35,455 nucleotides of DNA from Anaerolineae bacterium (GCA_012270545.1 JAAXID010000025.1:12401-47855), one strand, 5' to 3'; numbered from the stretch's first letter, positions 16,818 through 26,097 are shown. The notes: a model not told the origin generated them from the sequence alone. Numbers and translations are program-made.

Positions 16818-16854
16818 GCAATACCTCCTTGACCTTTGCGCGAAACTTCGCTTT

Positions 16855-18534
16855 TCAGGCCTCGACGATCATTTCTCCCAGCGGCACGCGCGCGTCCGCA
16901 TACGGCATTCCATCTGGATCGCGCGCGGCTACGCGCACGAGGTCACTCGCGCGATATAGGCCGGTAAACACTGCGTAGTTTCCCGCCGCAATGTTGGCCG
17001 GCACCGTCACCTCCCAAGTTTCGCTGTCGCGCAAGCCACTGTACCATAGTCGTGTTGGCAGGCGCGGACCCAGGGGCTGTTGGTCATGACCCCACTGCGC
17101 GCCACTGTCGTTGTTCACAAAATGCAGAAACTGCGCGTAGTCCTCGCTTCCAGGAACCTCTGTCCCCCAGTTGAATGAGAGCTTCACTGTAGCGCCAGCC
17201 CGCGCGCGCTCTGGCATGTCGACGTGATTGAGCGCAAACCCGTTTTCGAAAACAGCTAATGCTAATGTGGAGGCCGTTGAGCTGGTCGATTCCGCTGGCA
17301 GCGCCAATTCACCCAGGACCACTTGTGTCTCATTGAGCAGCCTTAGGTCGCTGGCGACGACTGCCTGCGGCACGAACTGGCCGTCAATCTCTCGCCAGTG
17401 TGAAAACAGGACCCACAGCGCGCGATTGACCGGCGTCTCCGGCGGGAGGGCAATATCGATCGCCTGCGCATATACCGGCTCATAGCCGCGCCCCCCGGGC
17501 CAGACGACATAGCGACGGTGCGCGACTGTTTCGCGGCTGGCAACGGAATCGCCCGAAAGCTGGTCGACAATATGGACGGAAAATCCGAACTGCTTAATAT
17601 CCACATCGTAGGGCAAGAACATGAATGCGATGGCGGGCAGACCGCGTTTGTCCGTTTGGAATCCATGCAATTGCGCATTCGACTCAAATTGCACCGATGC
17701 TGGCTGTGCAGGGGGCGGGACTTCAAGATCCTTAACCGGGGAAAAATGGATCAACAGGAGAATCCAAAACGCCGCGAGGAGACACAGCAGCCACCAGATC
17801 CGGGGCGGCAAAGGTGCCGTGGCGCGCGAAAGCCGATTGAGCATGGCGAGCAGCGCCAGCCAGCCGCCGAGCATCTCAACAATTTCCTCTGGGCTCCGGT
17901 TGAAATACAGGCAGCCTTCAATGCGCAGAAGACCGAGATCGCCGCAGGCCTCGGGCAGACTATCAATGACGCCGCCTCCAATCGCAATGACGGACAGAGC
18001 GATCAGCAAAAGGGTGAGCCAGGCGCGCGCGCGCTTTGGCGTATGTGCCGCGTATAATGCCGTAGCGATAAATACTGCCGCACCCAAAATGGCGTAGTTG
18101 CTTCGCCAATCTGTCTCGGACATTGAGTCTTTCCACGAGAAAAACTCTTCCAGACTAAGAATGAGGAAAAAGACCGCGAGCGCCACAAGATACAGACGAT
18201 GCGCGACAGGGTCCCCTCGGCCGATCCACGCCAGCGCCAGAGCAATGCCGCCGACCAGCGCCAGTTGCGTTGAGGCAAGGAGCGAAGGGATATTCCATTC
18301 CAGGTCCAGGTGCCAAAGCCAAAAGGCATAACTCGATTCCGCATTGTGTCCGAGCGCCACTGCGATCACCAGCAGCTGAGCCGCCAGCATGAAAACGGCC
18401 AATCGCTTGGCTGCTGGCGATAAGGAGGGAATCACGCGCCTGAACGCAAGCAGGACGGCCGGGACGAAAAGCAGAATGGCAAAGAGTCGGAGCAATGTCT
18501 CCGGCGAAACTACGATTTCAGCGCCTCCGTTCAA
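16855..18534 (-). CDS. P1: novel multi-pass membrane protein with two C-terminal beta domains
   Basis: A 559-residue protein of a family I do not recognise; I call the five copies P1-P5. Starting at TTG (18534-18532, with GGAAG upstream), it aligns with the ATG start of P4 (MNGGEIVV / MNGGAEIVV). About eight TM segments fill residues 10-270, then an extracytoplasmic-looking beta-rich part of about 290 residues. Motifs: LEWNIPSLLASTQLALV between TM2 and TM3; LSLEEFFSWKDS where other copies have DE-x3-LHE (degenerate here); C-x10-C in ACGDLGLLRIEGC and PEEIVEMLGGW. C-terminal motifs DQQPLGPRLPTRLWYSGL and GNYAVFTGLYR are shared by all. It follows P2 by 68 bases and precedes the dehydrogenase by 37. 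Function unknown. Confidence 0.85.
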   Translation of the reverse strand: MNGGAEIVVSPETLLRLFAILLFVPAVLLAFRRVIPSLSPAAKRLAVFMLAAQLLVIAVALGHNAESSYAFWLWHLDLEWNIPSLLASTQLALVGGIALALAWIGRGDPVAHRLYLVALAVFFLILSLEEFFSWKDSMSETDWRSNYAILGAAVFIATALYAAHTPKRARAWLTLLLIALSVIAIGGGVIDSLPEACGDLGLLRIEGCLYFNRSPEEIVEMLGGWLALLAMLNRLSRATAPLPPRIWWLLCLLAAFWILLLIHFSPVKDLEVPPPAQPASVQFESNAQLHGFQTDKRGLPAIAFMFLPYDVDIKQFGFSVHIVDQLSGDSVASRETVAHRRYVVWPGGRGYEPVYAQAIDIALPPETPVNRALWVLFSHWREIDGQFVPQAVVASDLRLLNETQVVLGELALPAESTSSTASTLALAVFENGFALNHVDMPERARAGATVKLSFNWGTEVPGSEDYAQFLHFVNNDSGAQWGHDQQPLGPRLPTRLWYSGLRDSETWEVTVPANIAAGNYAVFTGLYRASDLVRVAARDPDGMPYADARVPLGEMIVEA

Positions 18535-18602
18535 CCTGGGCTTCCAACATGAATTAGCCTTTGACTGGCTGAAGACAACCCATTTGAATCATGCGCGCGT
18601 CC

Positions 18603-20267
18603 TTAGCGCCTAAGCTCCAACCTGCCCAGGGGCACACGCGCGTCGAGGAAGGGTCTGCCATTATTGTCGGCCACCGGTACTCGCTCCAGATCCCTCACTC
18701 GATACAGGCCAGTAAACACAGCGTACTCGCCAGCCACAAGGTCGGCAGGAATTGGCACCTCCCAGCGCTCCTTGTCAGCTAGTCCACTGTACCATAACCT
18801 GGTTGGCAAGCGCGGACCCAGCGGCTGCTGGTCAAATATCCACCATTCACCGCTGTCCACGTGCTCGAGGTGCAGAAACTGCAGGAGATCCTCGCGACCG
18901 GGTTCTTCGGCACGCCAGGCGAATATAATGTCTAGCGTTTCGCCAGGCACGGCGTGTTCAGGCAACCGGACTGGAGCGAGACTGAAGCCGTTCTCAAATG
19001 CCGCTAGCGGACTGGTCCTAAAGGCAACCGGCGGACCCGGCAATACCAACTCCTGCAGGATGACTTGCTTCTCATTCAGCAATTGACGGTCGCTAGCGAG
19101 GATTCTCAGGTGACTGCGCTCGGCGTCTTGCTCGCGCCAGAGTGAGAGGGTGATCCAAAGCGCGCGGTTGGACGGGGCTTCCGGCGGGATAACAACATCC
19201 ATCCATTGTCGATAAATGGGTGTAGCGCCCGGCCTCAGCATCCAGAAACCGGGAAAAGGATCCGCCCACTCGTCTGCGCTGGCGATGGTTTCGCCGCTGA
19301 CTTGGTCGACAAGATGCGCGGAATAACCTATTCCCCTATATTGCCCTCGCTTGGCGGAAGCGTAAAGCCGAATATGAGTTGCGCCAGTGACGCTGTCTAT
19401 ACGATAGCCGCGCAAGCGCAGGCCGGACTCGAACTCTACGGACGCAGACCTAGCCAAGAGCTGGAGTTCAAGTTGGGGAAGGCGAGCGTTGATGAAGAGC
19501 GGGAGAATCCAAAACGCTGGCAAGGCATACAGCATAAGTCGAATGCGCGGCTTCGGGTTCGGCGCCTCGTCGGAAACATAGCCAAGCATAGCCGCCAGCA
19601 TCAGCCAGACACCAAAAAACTCGAGGCATTCTTCCCAGACGTCAAATTGCAGGCATCCGCCCAGGAATAACAAGCCCAAATTGTCGCAGATCTGAGGTAA
19701 TTCCTCGAAGATTATTGCCCCTGTCCCGCTCAGCGCCAAGCCCGTCAGAAAGCAACTATGCCATATCCACGCGCGCCGCGGCGAGCGAAGCGCCACATAC
19801 ATCGTTGACAAGGCAACAGCTATGCCAAGCGCCGTATAGTATCGCTTCCAATGCCGCATTTCTTCATGCAAAATGTAGTATTCATCCCAGGCCAGGATCA
19901 TGAAAACCAGCGCAATAGCGACCAGGTAGAGGCGCCGCCAAGCGGGTAGGGCGCGGGCAAGCCCGGCCGTCATCAGCGCCACGCCGCCGACCATTGCCAG
20001 TTGAATCGACGCGAGTGTACTGGCGATGTTGTATTCCCGATTCAAGTCCCATAGCCACCACTCAAGGCTGCTGGGTGGTCGGTGTTCCAGAGCTAGAATG
20101 ATCACCAGCGCTTGCGCCGCAAGAAAGCCACCCGCTATCCGGGCGCATGTCGGCGACAGCCTGGGAAAGAGCCGCCTGTAGCTGAGGAATATAACAGAGG
20201 CGTACAGCAAGATGAGGAAGAGACGCGTCAATGCGTCGGCTGAAACTATTTGCTCTACCCCCTCCAT
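18603..20267 (-). CDS. P2: novel multi-pass membrane protein with two C-terminal beta domains
   Basis: About 554 residues, second-last of four tandem paralogues. The ATG at 20267 (MEGVEQIVSADALTRLF, AGGAG 10 bases upstream) matches the other copies better than the open ATG at 20312. The full motif set is present: NREYNIASTLASIQLAMV, AWDEYYILHEEM, C-x10-C in ICDNLGLLFLGGC and VWEECLEFFGVW. The C-terminal block (FDQQPLGPRLPTRLWYSGLA) is shared with all copies, and its DNA at 18701-18885 is about 93% identical to P3, much closer than the rest of the gene. I infer an extracytoplasmic face for the motif loops because the C-terminal beta domains are on the same side. Confidence 0.87.
   Translation of the reverse strand: MEGVEQIVSADALTRLFLILLYASVIFLSYRRLFPRLSPTCARIAGGFLAAQALVIILALEHRPPSSLEWWLWDLNREYNIASTLASIQLAMVGGVALMTAGLARALPAWRRLYLVAIALVFMILAWDEYYILHEEMRHWKRYYTALGIAVALSTMYVALRSPRRAWIWHSCFLTGLALSGTGAIIFEELPQICDNLGLLFLGGCLQFDVWEECLEFFGVWLMLAAMLGYVSDEAPNPKPRIRLMLYALPAFWILPLFINARLPQLELQLLARSASVEFESGLRLRGYRIDSVTGATHIRLYASAKRGQYRGIGYSAHLVDQVSGETIASADEWADPFPGFWMLRPGATPIYRQWMDVVIPPEAPSNRALWITLSLWREQDAERSHLRILASDRQLLNEKQVILQELVLPGPPVAFRTSPLAAFENGFSLAPVRLPEHAVPGETLDIIFAWRAEEPGREDLLQFLHLEHVDSGEWWIFDQQPLGPRLPTRLWYSGLADKERWEVPIPADLVAGEYAVFTGLYRVRDLERVPVADNNGRPFLDARVPLGRLELRR
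18701..18885 (-). repeat. Gene-conversion tract shared by P2 and P3 (mate 20465-20649)
   Basis: I count about 12 differences in 185 aligned bases (93% identity) between this tract and 20465-20649, encoding the GEYAVFTGLYR to DSGEWW region. Just beyond the 3' end of both genes the similarity falls sharply (18643-18700 versus 20407-20464), where P3 instead matches P4. Confidence 0.7.
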
Positions 20268-20367
20268 AGCTTTGCGACTCCTGCTTGCAACAACGTCCGT
20301 ACTAGCCGCCATGTTCGTGAATGACCATCACTGGCGTCGTCATATGTGGGGTGCGTTTCGCTAGTAA

Positions 20368-22017
20368 TCATTGCTGGATGCTCAATTTGCCCAGCGGGAC
20401 GCGCGCATCGGCGAAGAGCCTGCCATTCACATCGCTTGCGGGTATGCGTTCTTTGTCACTCAGACGATACAGCCCGGTAAACACAGCGTACTCGCCAGCC
20501 GCAAGGTCGGCAGGAATTGGCGCCTCCCAGCGCTCCCTGTCCGCCAGTCCACTGTACCATAACCTGGTTGGCAAGCGCGGACCCAGCGGCTGCTGGTCAA
20601 ATACCCACCATTCACCGCTGTCCATATGCCCGAGATGCAGAAACTGCATGGTCTCGTCAGAAACATCGGCCTCTGCTCTCCAGGCGAATGAGACCGGCAG
20701 CGAGGCGCCGGCTGCGGCGCGATCTGGCAGGGATGCGCCCTCTAGTATGAAGCGGTTGTCAAATCTGGCCAAAGGGCTAGTCGACGGGGCAGTTGAGGCC
20801 GCCGGCAGCACGAGCTCGCTCAGAATGACTTGCGTGTCACTCAACATTGGAAGATCGCTTTTGAATATTTTCTGACGGATGAATTCATCATCTTCTTTTC
20901 GCCAGAACGTAAGAACAAGCCAAAGCGCGCGATTGGCAGGAGTCCTTGGCGGAATTCTTAATTCAGTCAGGTCTCGATATATGGGCAGATAGTCAGGCCC
21001 AAAGAGCAGGAACTCCAATTGGGTACTGACATATTCGTTGTGATTTGCGACTGAATGGCCGCTGGCTTGGTCGATAAGATCAATGGAATAGCCCACAACG
21101 TCGCTGTTAATAGAATTCCAGCGCCAGACATTTGCCGACGAATACAGCCGAATGTCGTATTTCCCGTCTCCAAGGTCGAGGCGATAACCACGCAGGTATA
21201 TATCCGACTGGTACGCCACATTTGCTGGCTGCGCTACAAGCCGCATTTCTAATCGCGGAAGGAGGTAGTACAGCAAGAGAAAGAGAATCGAGATTGCTGG
21301 CACAAGATAGAGAAGGAGTTTGACGGGGGTAGCTGGAAAAGGCAGGGCAGCGGTAAAGTGTCCAAGCATGGCGATCAATGCCAGCCAAGCGCCCAGAATC
21401 TCCAAGGCTTCTTCCATATAACCGCGTGTGCCGGAGCTTGGCAGCAGGTCTACGAAGAACGCGCCCAAGGCATTCAGCGCCAGGCCGGCTAGCAAACACG
21501 CGTGCCACTTCCAGCTGCTTCGCGGCGAACGAGCAGCCACAAACAGTGTCACCGCTGCGGTGAAGACGCCAAGCGCCGCCATTGACTGGATCCAACTCGA
21601 TTCCCGCGTATAGCTTTTAAAGGACATAAATTCGTCCAGAGCCAGCAACGAGAAAATCAGGCCGATTCCTAGCAGATATACACGCGGCAGTAGCGGATGC
21701 TGCTTGGCAAGCCAGGCTCCTAACAGCGCGACCCCCGCGACGGTCCCAAGCTGCATTGAAGCTGCGATAGATGGGATATTAAACTCACGATTGATATTCC
21801 AAAGCCGCCCCTCAAAAGCTGTTGACGGCTGCACAGCTAATGATAAGCAGATAACCAGCGCCTGTACCGCCAGCATTGCGCCGGCCAGCCGCTTGGCAGT
21901 TGGTGAAAGCCGAGGAATCAGCTGCCAATAGATAATCAGGCAAACAGGTACAAATAGCATCAACAAAGAAATGACGATCCGGGACAAGACTGAAGCCGGG
22001 TACAGGCCAATGCTCAC
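20368..22017 (-). CDS. P3: novel multi-pass membrane protein with two C-terminal beta domains
   Basis: About 549 residues. I chose the GTG at 22017 because GAGGGA lies 7 bases upstream and MSIGLYPASVLSRIV then aligns with the other copies; the frame is open to a TTG at 22092. Eight TM segments, then two beta domains. NREFNIPSIAASMQLGTV is intact, but the second motif is ALDEFMSFKSY without LHE and the Cys pair is absent, with a shorter TM6-TM7 loop (TRGYMEEALEILGAW). The last 69 bases are about 94% identical to P4 and the next 185 about 93% identical to P2, while upstream identity drops: a mosaic 3' end. Confidence 0.87.
   Translation of the reverse strand: MSIGLYPASVLSRIVISLLMLFVPVCLIIYWQLIPRLSPTAKRLAGAMLAVQALVICLSLAVQPSTAFEGRLWNINREFNIPSIAASMQLGTVAGVALLGAWLAKQHPLLPRVYLLGIGLIFSLLALDEFMSFKSYTRESSWIQSMAALGVFTAAVTLFVAARSPRSSWKWHACLLAGLALNALGAFFVDLLPSSGTRGYMEEALEILGAWLALIAMLGHFTAALPFPATPVKLLLYLVPAISILFLLLYYLLPRLEMRLVAQPANVAYQSDIYLRGYRLDLGDGKYDIRLYSSANVWRWNSINSDVVGYSIDLIDQASGHSVANHNEYVSTQLEFLLFGPDYLPIYRDLTELRIPPRTPANRALWLVLTFWRKEDDEFIRQKIFKSDLPMLSDTQVILSELVLPAASTAPSTSPLARFDNRFILEGASLPDRAAAGASLPVSFAWRAEADVSDETMQFLHLGHMDSGEWWVFDQQPLGPRLPTRLWYSGLADRERWEAPIPADLAAGEYAVFTGLYRLSDKERIPASDVNGRLFADARVPLGKLSIQQ
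20401..20469 (-). repeat. Gene-conversion tract shared by P3 and P4 (mate 22150-22218)
   Basis: I count 4 differences in 69 aligned bases between 20401-20469 and 22150-22218. Directly upstream in gene order (20470 onwards against 22219 onwards) identity collapses. The tract encodes the end of the second beta domain (KERIPASDVNGRLFADAR in both). Confidence 0.65.
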
Positions 22018-22113
22018 GGATACTTCCCTCGCCAGTTTAGAAGCGTTGAGATTACGATCGCCGATCTGTCTGAATATGGATGCGAGATTCAATCATTCGG
22101 AACATCGGATCGT

Positions 22114-23775
22114 CTAGGCGCCCTCAATTGTCAGGTTGCCCAATGGTACGCGCGCATCGGCGAAGAGCCTGCCATCAACATCGCTCGCGGGTATGCGTTC
22201 TTTGTCACTCATACGATATAGTCCGGTGAGAACCTTGTAATTGCCGGGCGCAAGTTCCGCCGGCAGCGGCACTTCCCAGATTTCACTTTCAGACAGTCCA
22301 CTGTACCACAGTCTGGTTGGCAAGCGTGGACCTAGTGGCTGCTGGTCATATACCCACCATTCACCGCTGTCCACGTGTCCGAAATGCAGAAACTGAACCA
22401 GGTCTTCCCCGCCAGCGACATTAGCGCGCCAGGCAAAGGAAACAGTAAACGCAGTTCCCGGACGAGCGCTCTTAGGCAGGTCAACCATGCCGAGCGTGTA
22501 TCCGTCCCCGAACTCCGCCAGCGGAACGAAGGAAACGGCGGAGGCCGCCGGAAGCGCTAGCTCGCCAAGGATCACCTGCGTCTTACTCAATAGTTGATGA
22601 TCGCTTTCAAGGACTTTCTGGATCACGAACCCAGCGCCCTCGTCACGCCAAACGGAAAGTGTGATCCAATACGCGCGATTGACTGGCGTCTCTGGCGGAA
22701 TTGCAACCGCAATCTCTTGTCTGTACACATGCGCGTATACGGGAGCCAGAAGCAGGTGAAACTGTGGCTGCGCGTGGATGTTGCGGCTGGCGATGGATTC
22801 GCCGCTGGCTTGGTCGACCAGATGAACGGAGAAACCCAGCTCACGATAGATGCTTCGCCATGCGGACGGATAAAGCCATATGGCGACCGACTCCGCGTCC
22901 CAATCTAAGCTGTAGCCATGCAAGTGTAGGCCAGTTTCGAACGCTATCGATGCTGGCTGAGCGATAAATCGTAATTCAAGACGAGGGCGCCAGGCATCAT
23001 TAGTAAGCAGGAGGATCCAGCAAACTGGCAGAACGAGAAGAAAGAGTAGCGCGAAACGCCGCAGCTTCGGCGCCAACTCGGTAAGCCGGCCAAGGACAGC
23101 GACCAGTATCAGCCAAACGCCCAGGAATTCAAAGGACTCCTCCAAATTGTAGAAGCGCAGGCAGCCTTCAAGTTGAAGGGAACCCAAACGTTTACAGATC
23201 TGCGGCAGGGCATCCACTGCCATCGCGCCTATTACATTGAGCGCCATACCGGCCAGCAGACAGATATGCCATAAGCGGGCGCTGCGAGGCGAGCGCGCCG
23301 CCGCCAACAGTGTGGCGCCTGCAATCACTATTCCGGAAGCGATGTAGATTGCTTCAAGAGCCAGGTCGTTCTCGTGCAGCGTGAAGTATTCATCCCAGGC
23401 GAGGAACAGAAAGAATAGACCGATCCCGCCCATATAGAGCCGATAGTAAGGGCGATAGGCGCGCGCCAGCAAGGCGGTCGTCAGTGCGGCGCCGCTGATT
23501 ACTGCTAACTGCGTTGATGCGAAGGTGCTGGGTATATTCCATTCCTGATCGAGATGCCAGAGCCAGCCCTTCAATATCCATCTCGGCGTGTCTTCAAGCC
23601 CCACCGCCAGAATCAGAATCTGCGCGGCCAACATGACAATCGCTAGAAGCCGGTAGCCGAGTGACAATCGAGGGATGGACCAGCGAAAAACGGCCAGGCA
23701 GACCGGCGCGTAAAGGAGTAAGACGAGTACGCGCATTAACGAACCGGCCGGCACCACTATTTCACCGCCATTCAT
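22114..23775 (-). CDS. P4: novel multi-pass membrane protein with two C-terminal beta domains
   Basis: A 553-residue protein, first of the four-gene array and the best reference copy. ATG at 23775 (MNGGEIVVPAG), with GGAAG 10 bases upstream. TM segments at about 12-30, 41-58, 84-105, 111-128, 140-160, 168-187, 217-233 and 243-262. Motifs: DQEWNIPSTFASTQLAVI, AWDEYFTLHEND, C-x10-C in ICKRLGSLQLEGC and NLEESFEFLGVW. The tail contains one beta domain ending VILGELALPA and a second ending VPLGNLTIE, with similar spacing, suggesting internal duplication. It begins 114 bases after the ABC ATPase gene. Function unknown; a membrane enzyme or a carbohydrate- or lipid-related protein are guesses. Confidence 0.88.
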   Translation of the reverse strand: MNGGEIVVPAGSLMRVLVLLLYAPVCLAVFRWSIPRLSLGYRLLAIVMLAAQILILAVGLEDTPRWILKGWLWHLDQEWNIPSTFASTQLAVISGAALTTALLARAYRPYYRLYMGGIGLFFLFLAWDEYFTLHENDLALEAIYIASGIVIAGATLLAAARSPRSARLWHICLLAGMALNVIGAMAVDALPQICKRLGSLQLEGCLRFYNLEESFEFLGVWLILVAVLGRLTELAPKLRRFALLFLLVLPVCWILLLTNDAWRPRLELRFIAQPASIAFETGLHLHGYSLDWDAESVAIWLYPSAWRSIYRELGFSVHLVDQASGESIASRNIHAQPQFHLLLAPVYAHVYRQEIAVAIPPETPVNRAYWITLSVWRDEGAGFVIQKVLESDHQLLSKTQVILGELALPAASAVSFVPLAEFGDGYTLGMVDLPKSARPGTAFTVSFAWRANVAGGEDLVQFLHFGHVDSGEWWVYDQQPLGPRLPTRLWYSGLSESEIWEVPLPAELAPGNYKVLTGLYRMSDKERIPASDVDGRLFADARVPLGNLTIEGA

Positions 23776-23889
23776 TGATGTGAGACTTCCATGCGCAACT
23801 CCTCACAGCCATCCGCCCGGTCAGCGTGTAGCTATGGCAAATCATATAACGATTGTAGTGCTTGCGAAAACGGGCTGGAATACTCGACG

Positions 23890-26097
23890 TCAGCGCGCCG
23901 TCTCGGTCTCGCGCTTGAGCTTGGGGGAATCCCGATGTTCACTGTAGAGGTGGCATTGCGCCTGATGCCCTCGCTCGTCGGCGATTGCAGGCGGCCGAAC
24001 ACTGAGGCAGGCTTCCATCGCCTCGGGACAGCGCTGAGCGAATGGGCAGCCAATGAACTGCTCGGTGGGACGAGGCACGCCCTCCCGGATGCGCAGTGGC
24101 GGGTTCTCAATTGTAGGATCAGGCACCGGTACGGCCGCTATCAGCGCCTGCGTGTACGGGTGCTGCGGATTATTAATGACTTCTGTGCTGGGGCCGATCT
24201 CGACGATTTCACCGAGGTACATGATGGCGATTCGGTCGCAAGTGTATTGCAGTAGTGACAGATCGTGCGAGATATACACCGTCGCCAAGCCCAGCTCCCG
24301 CGCCAGGCGGCGTGTTGTGTTGAGGATGCCGGCTCTCACCGAGACATCGAGCATCGACACTGGCTCATCCGCCACCAGAAAGTCGGGATGCAATACCAGC
24401 GCGCGCGCCAGGACAACCCGCTGCAATTGCCCGCCGGAAAGCTGATGCGGGTATTTATCGAGGAAGACCTCAGCCGGACGCAGATTGACGCGGTCCAAGG
24501 TTTCCACCACCCGCTGCAAACGCTCGTCGTCGTCCTTCCAGCCGTGGATGATCAGCGGCTCCGTCAATGAGCGGTACAGCGTGAAACGTGGATTAAGCGC
24601 TTCGAACGGATTCTGGAACATCAACTGCACGCGGCTGCGAAAACCCAACAGCGCCTTATCGTCGACGCCTGATAGATCGTCGCCATCAAACATGATCTGT
24701 CCGTCGCTGGCGTCGATCAGCTTCACCAGCAGCTTGCCCGTGGTCGACTTGCCGCAGCCAGATTCGCCGGCCAAGCCCAGGCTCTCGCCGCGCCGCAAGG
24801 TGAAGGAGATGTTATTGACGGCGTAAACCGTCTGCTCTTTGTCGCCGCGCAGCAGACCGGCCAAGCCACCGCCGATCTTGAAGCGCTTCGATACATCATC
24901 CATTTCGAGCAAGGGCGGGTCATCAACCGCTCCCCCCAACCCCTCTCCCGCCATCTCTATAGCGGGCATCCATTGCAATGAAGAGGGGGGCATCTCTGCC
25001 GAGCTTGCTGTTGGCTGTGGCGCATCCAAGTCCCCCTCCATTGCGATGGGGGGGGGATTTAAGGGGGGGTGGCCAGCGGCCCGCGCCACCTCAACATGCT
25101 GCCAGAGCGTCGGATCTTCCGCCTGGATGCGCAGGACGTCCATTTCATTGGAGCGCAAGCAAGCGGCCGATCGGCCGTCGCCGACCATCTCAAGCTGCGG
25201 GTCGATTTCATGGCAGGCTTCTTGCACGAAAGGGCAGCGTTCGGCGAAACGACAGCCCGACGGCGGCTCCCGCAAATCGGGCGGGTAACCTTCGATCGAT
25301 ACCAGCACATCGCGCGGGCGGGCGAGGTTGGGGAATGCCTGCTGCAAGCCCAAGCTGTAAGGGTGCGCGGGCGACGCGAAGAAAGGCTCGGCCGCCGCCT
25401 CCTCAACAATGCGGCCCGCATACATCACCGATACCGAATCACAAACTTGCGCCACGACCGAAATGTCGTGCGTGATCAGCATCACCGTCAGATTCAGCTC
25501 GCGCTCCAATTCTCGAAGCACTTCCAGTATCTGATGCTGCACAATGACATCGAGCGCGGTGACCGGCTCGTCGGCGATCAGCAGGCTCGGCTCCAAGGCG
25601 AGCGCCATAGCGATGACAGCGCGCTGTTTCATGCCGCCGGAGAATTCATGCGGATAATGCATCAGGCGCTCGGTGTCCAAGCCGACCATGTCGAAGAGGT
25701 CGACCGCCCGCTTGCGCGCCGCCTTTTTGCTGAAGCCGCCGCGCACCCGCAGCAGTTTCATCAGCTGGCTGCCGACGCGCTGGACCGGATTCAGCGAATC
25801 CATCGACGCCTGCGGAATGGTGGCGATTTCACGCCAGCGCAGTTGGCGCATCTCGGCCGGCGGCAGTTTCAGCAAGTCCATGCCCTTGAACTTGATTTCG
25901 CCGCTGACGATATGGCCGTTGCGCGGCAGCACCTGCACAATCGCCTTGAGCAGCGTGGTTTTGCCGCAGCCCGATTCGCCGATTAAGCCGAGGTGTTGGC
26001 CCTCGTCGAGATCCAGCGAGACGCCGTCCACGGCCTGAACCGTGCCGTCTTGCGTGTGGTAGTTGACCTTGAGATCGCGGATGGAGAGGATGGTCAT
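23890..26097 (-). CDS. Dipeptide/oligopeptide ABC transporter ATPase, fused two-domain (DppD-DppF type)
   Basis: A protein of about 735 residues that fuses both ATPase subunits of a peptide-type ABC importer, which are normally separate genes. Domain 1 has Walker A GESGCGKTTLL, signature FSGGMKQRA and Walker B LLIADEPVTALD. Domain 2 has GESGCGKSTTG, LSGGQLQRV and FLVADEPVSMLD. Each is followed by the Cys-containing C-terminal peptide-transporter extension (CRFAERCPF; CPFAQRCPEA). The linker of about 60 residues between the domains contains repeat-derived sequence (HPPLNPPPIAMEG; SSLQWMPAIEMAGEGLGG). I start at 26097 (MTILSIRDLKVNYHT) because the upstream ATG at 26115 lies in a repeat. It pairs with the two permeases at 27156-29162. 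Confidence 0.95.
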   Translation of the reverse strand: MTILSIRDLKVNYHTQDGTVQAVDGVSLDLDEGQHLGLIGESGCGKTTLLKAIVQVLPRNGHIVSGEIKFKGMDLLKLPPAEMRQLRWREIATIPQASMDSLNPVQRVGSQLMKLLRVRGGFSKKAARKRAVDLFDMVGLDTERLMHYPHEFSGGMKQRAVIAMALALEPSLLIADEPVTALDVIVQHQILEVLRELERELNLTVMLITHDISVVAQVCDSVSVMYAGRIVEEAAAEPFFASPAHPYSLGLQQAFPNLARPRDVLVSIEGYPPDLREPPSGCRFAERCPFVQEACHEIDPQLEMVGDGRSAACLRSNEMDVLRIQAEDPTLWQHVEVARAAGHPPLNPPPIAMEGDLDAPQPTASSAEMPPSSLQWMPAIEMAGEGLGGAVDDPPLLEMDDVSKRFKIGGGLAGLLRGDKEQTVYAVNNISFTLRRGESLGLAGESGCGKSTTGKLLVKLIDASDGQIMFDGDDLSGVDDKALLGFRSRVQLMFQNPFEALNPRFTLYRSLTEPLIIHGWKDDDERLQRVVETLDRVNLRPAEVFLDKYPHQLSGGQLQRVVLARALVLHPDFLVADEPVSMLDVSVRAGILNTTRRLARELGLATVYISHDLSLLQYTCDRIAIMYLGEIVEIGPSTEVINNPQHPYTQALIAAVPVPDPTIENPPLRIREGVPRPTEQFIGCPFAQRCPEAMEACLSVRPPAIADERGHQAQCHLYSEHRDSPKLKRETETAR
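24926..25075. repeat. C/G-rich repeats inserted in frame between the two ATPase domains
   Basis: Two units are seen: CCCCCAACCCCTCTCCCGCC with CCATTGCAATG at about 24932-24990, and CCCCCTCCATTGCGATGGGG at 25033-25052 with flanking G runs. CATTGCGATG forms an imperfect palindrome core like that at 33388-33424. The whole stretch stays open in the ATPase frame and forms the inter-domain linker. Confidence 0.7.

Noticed and set aside
23791..24255. Plus-strand frame near the ATPase gene end
   Set aside because: It is a shadow of the second ATPase domain; its residues are frame artefacts.
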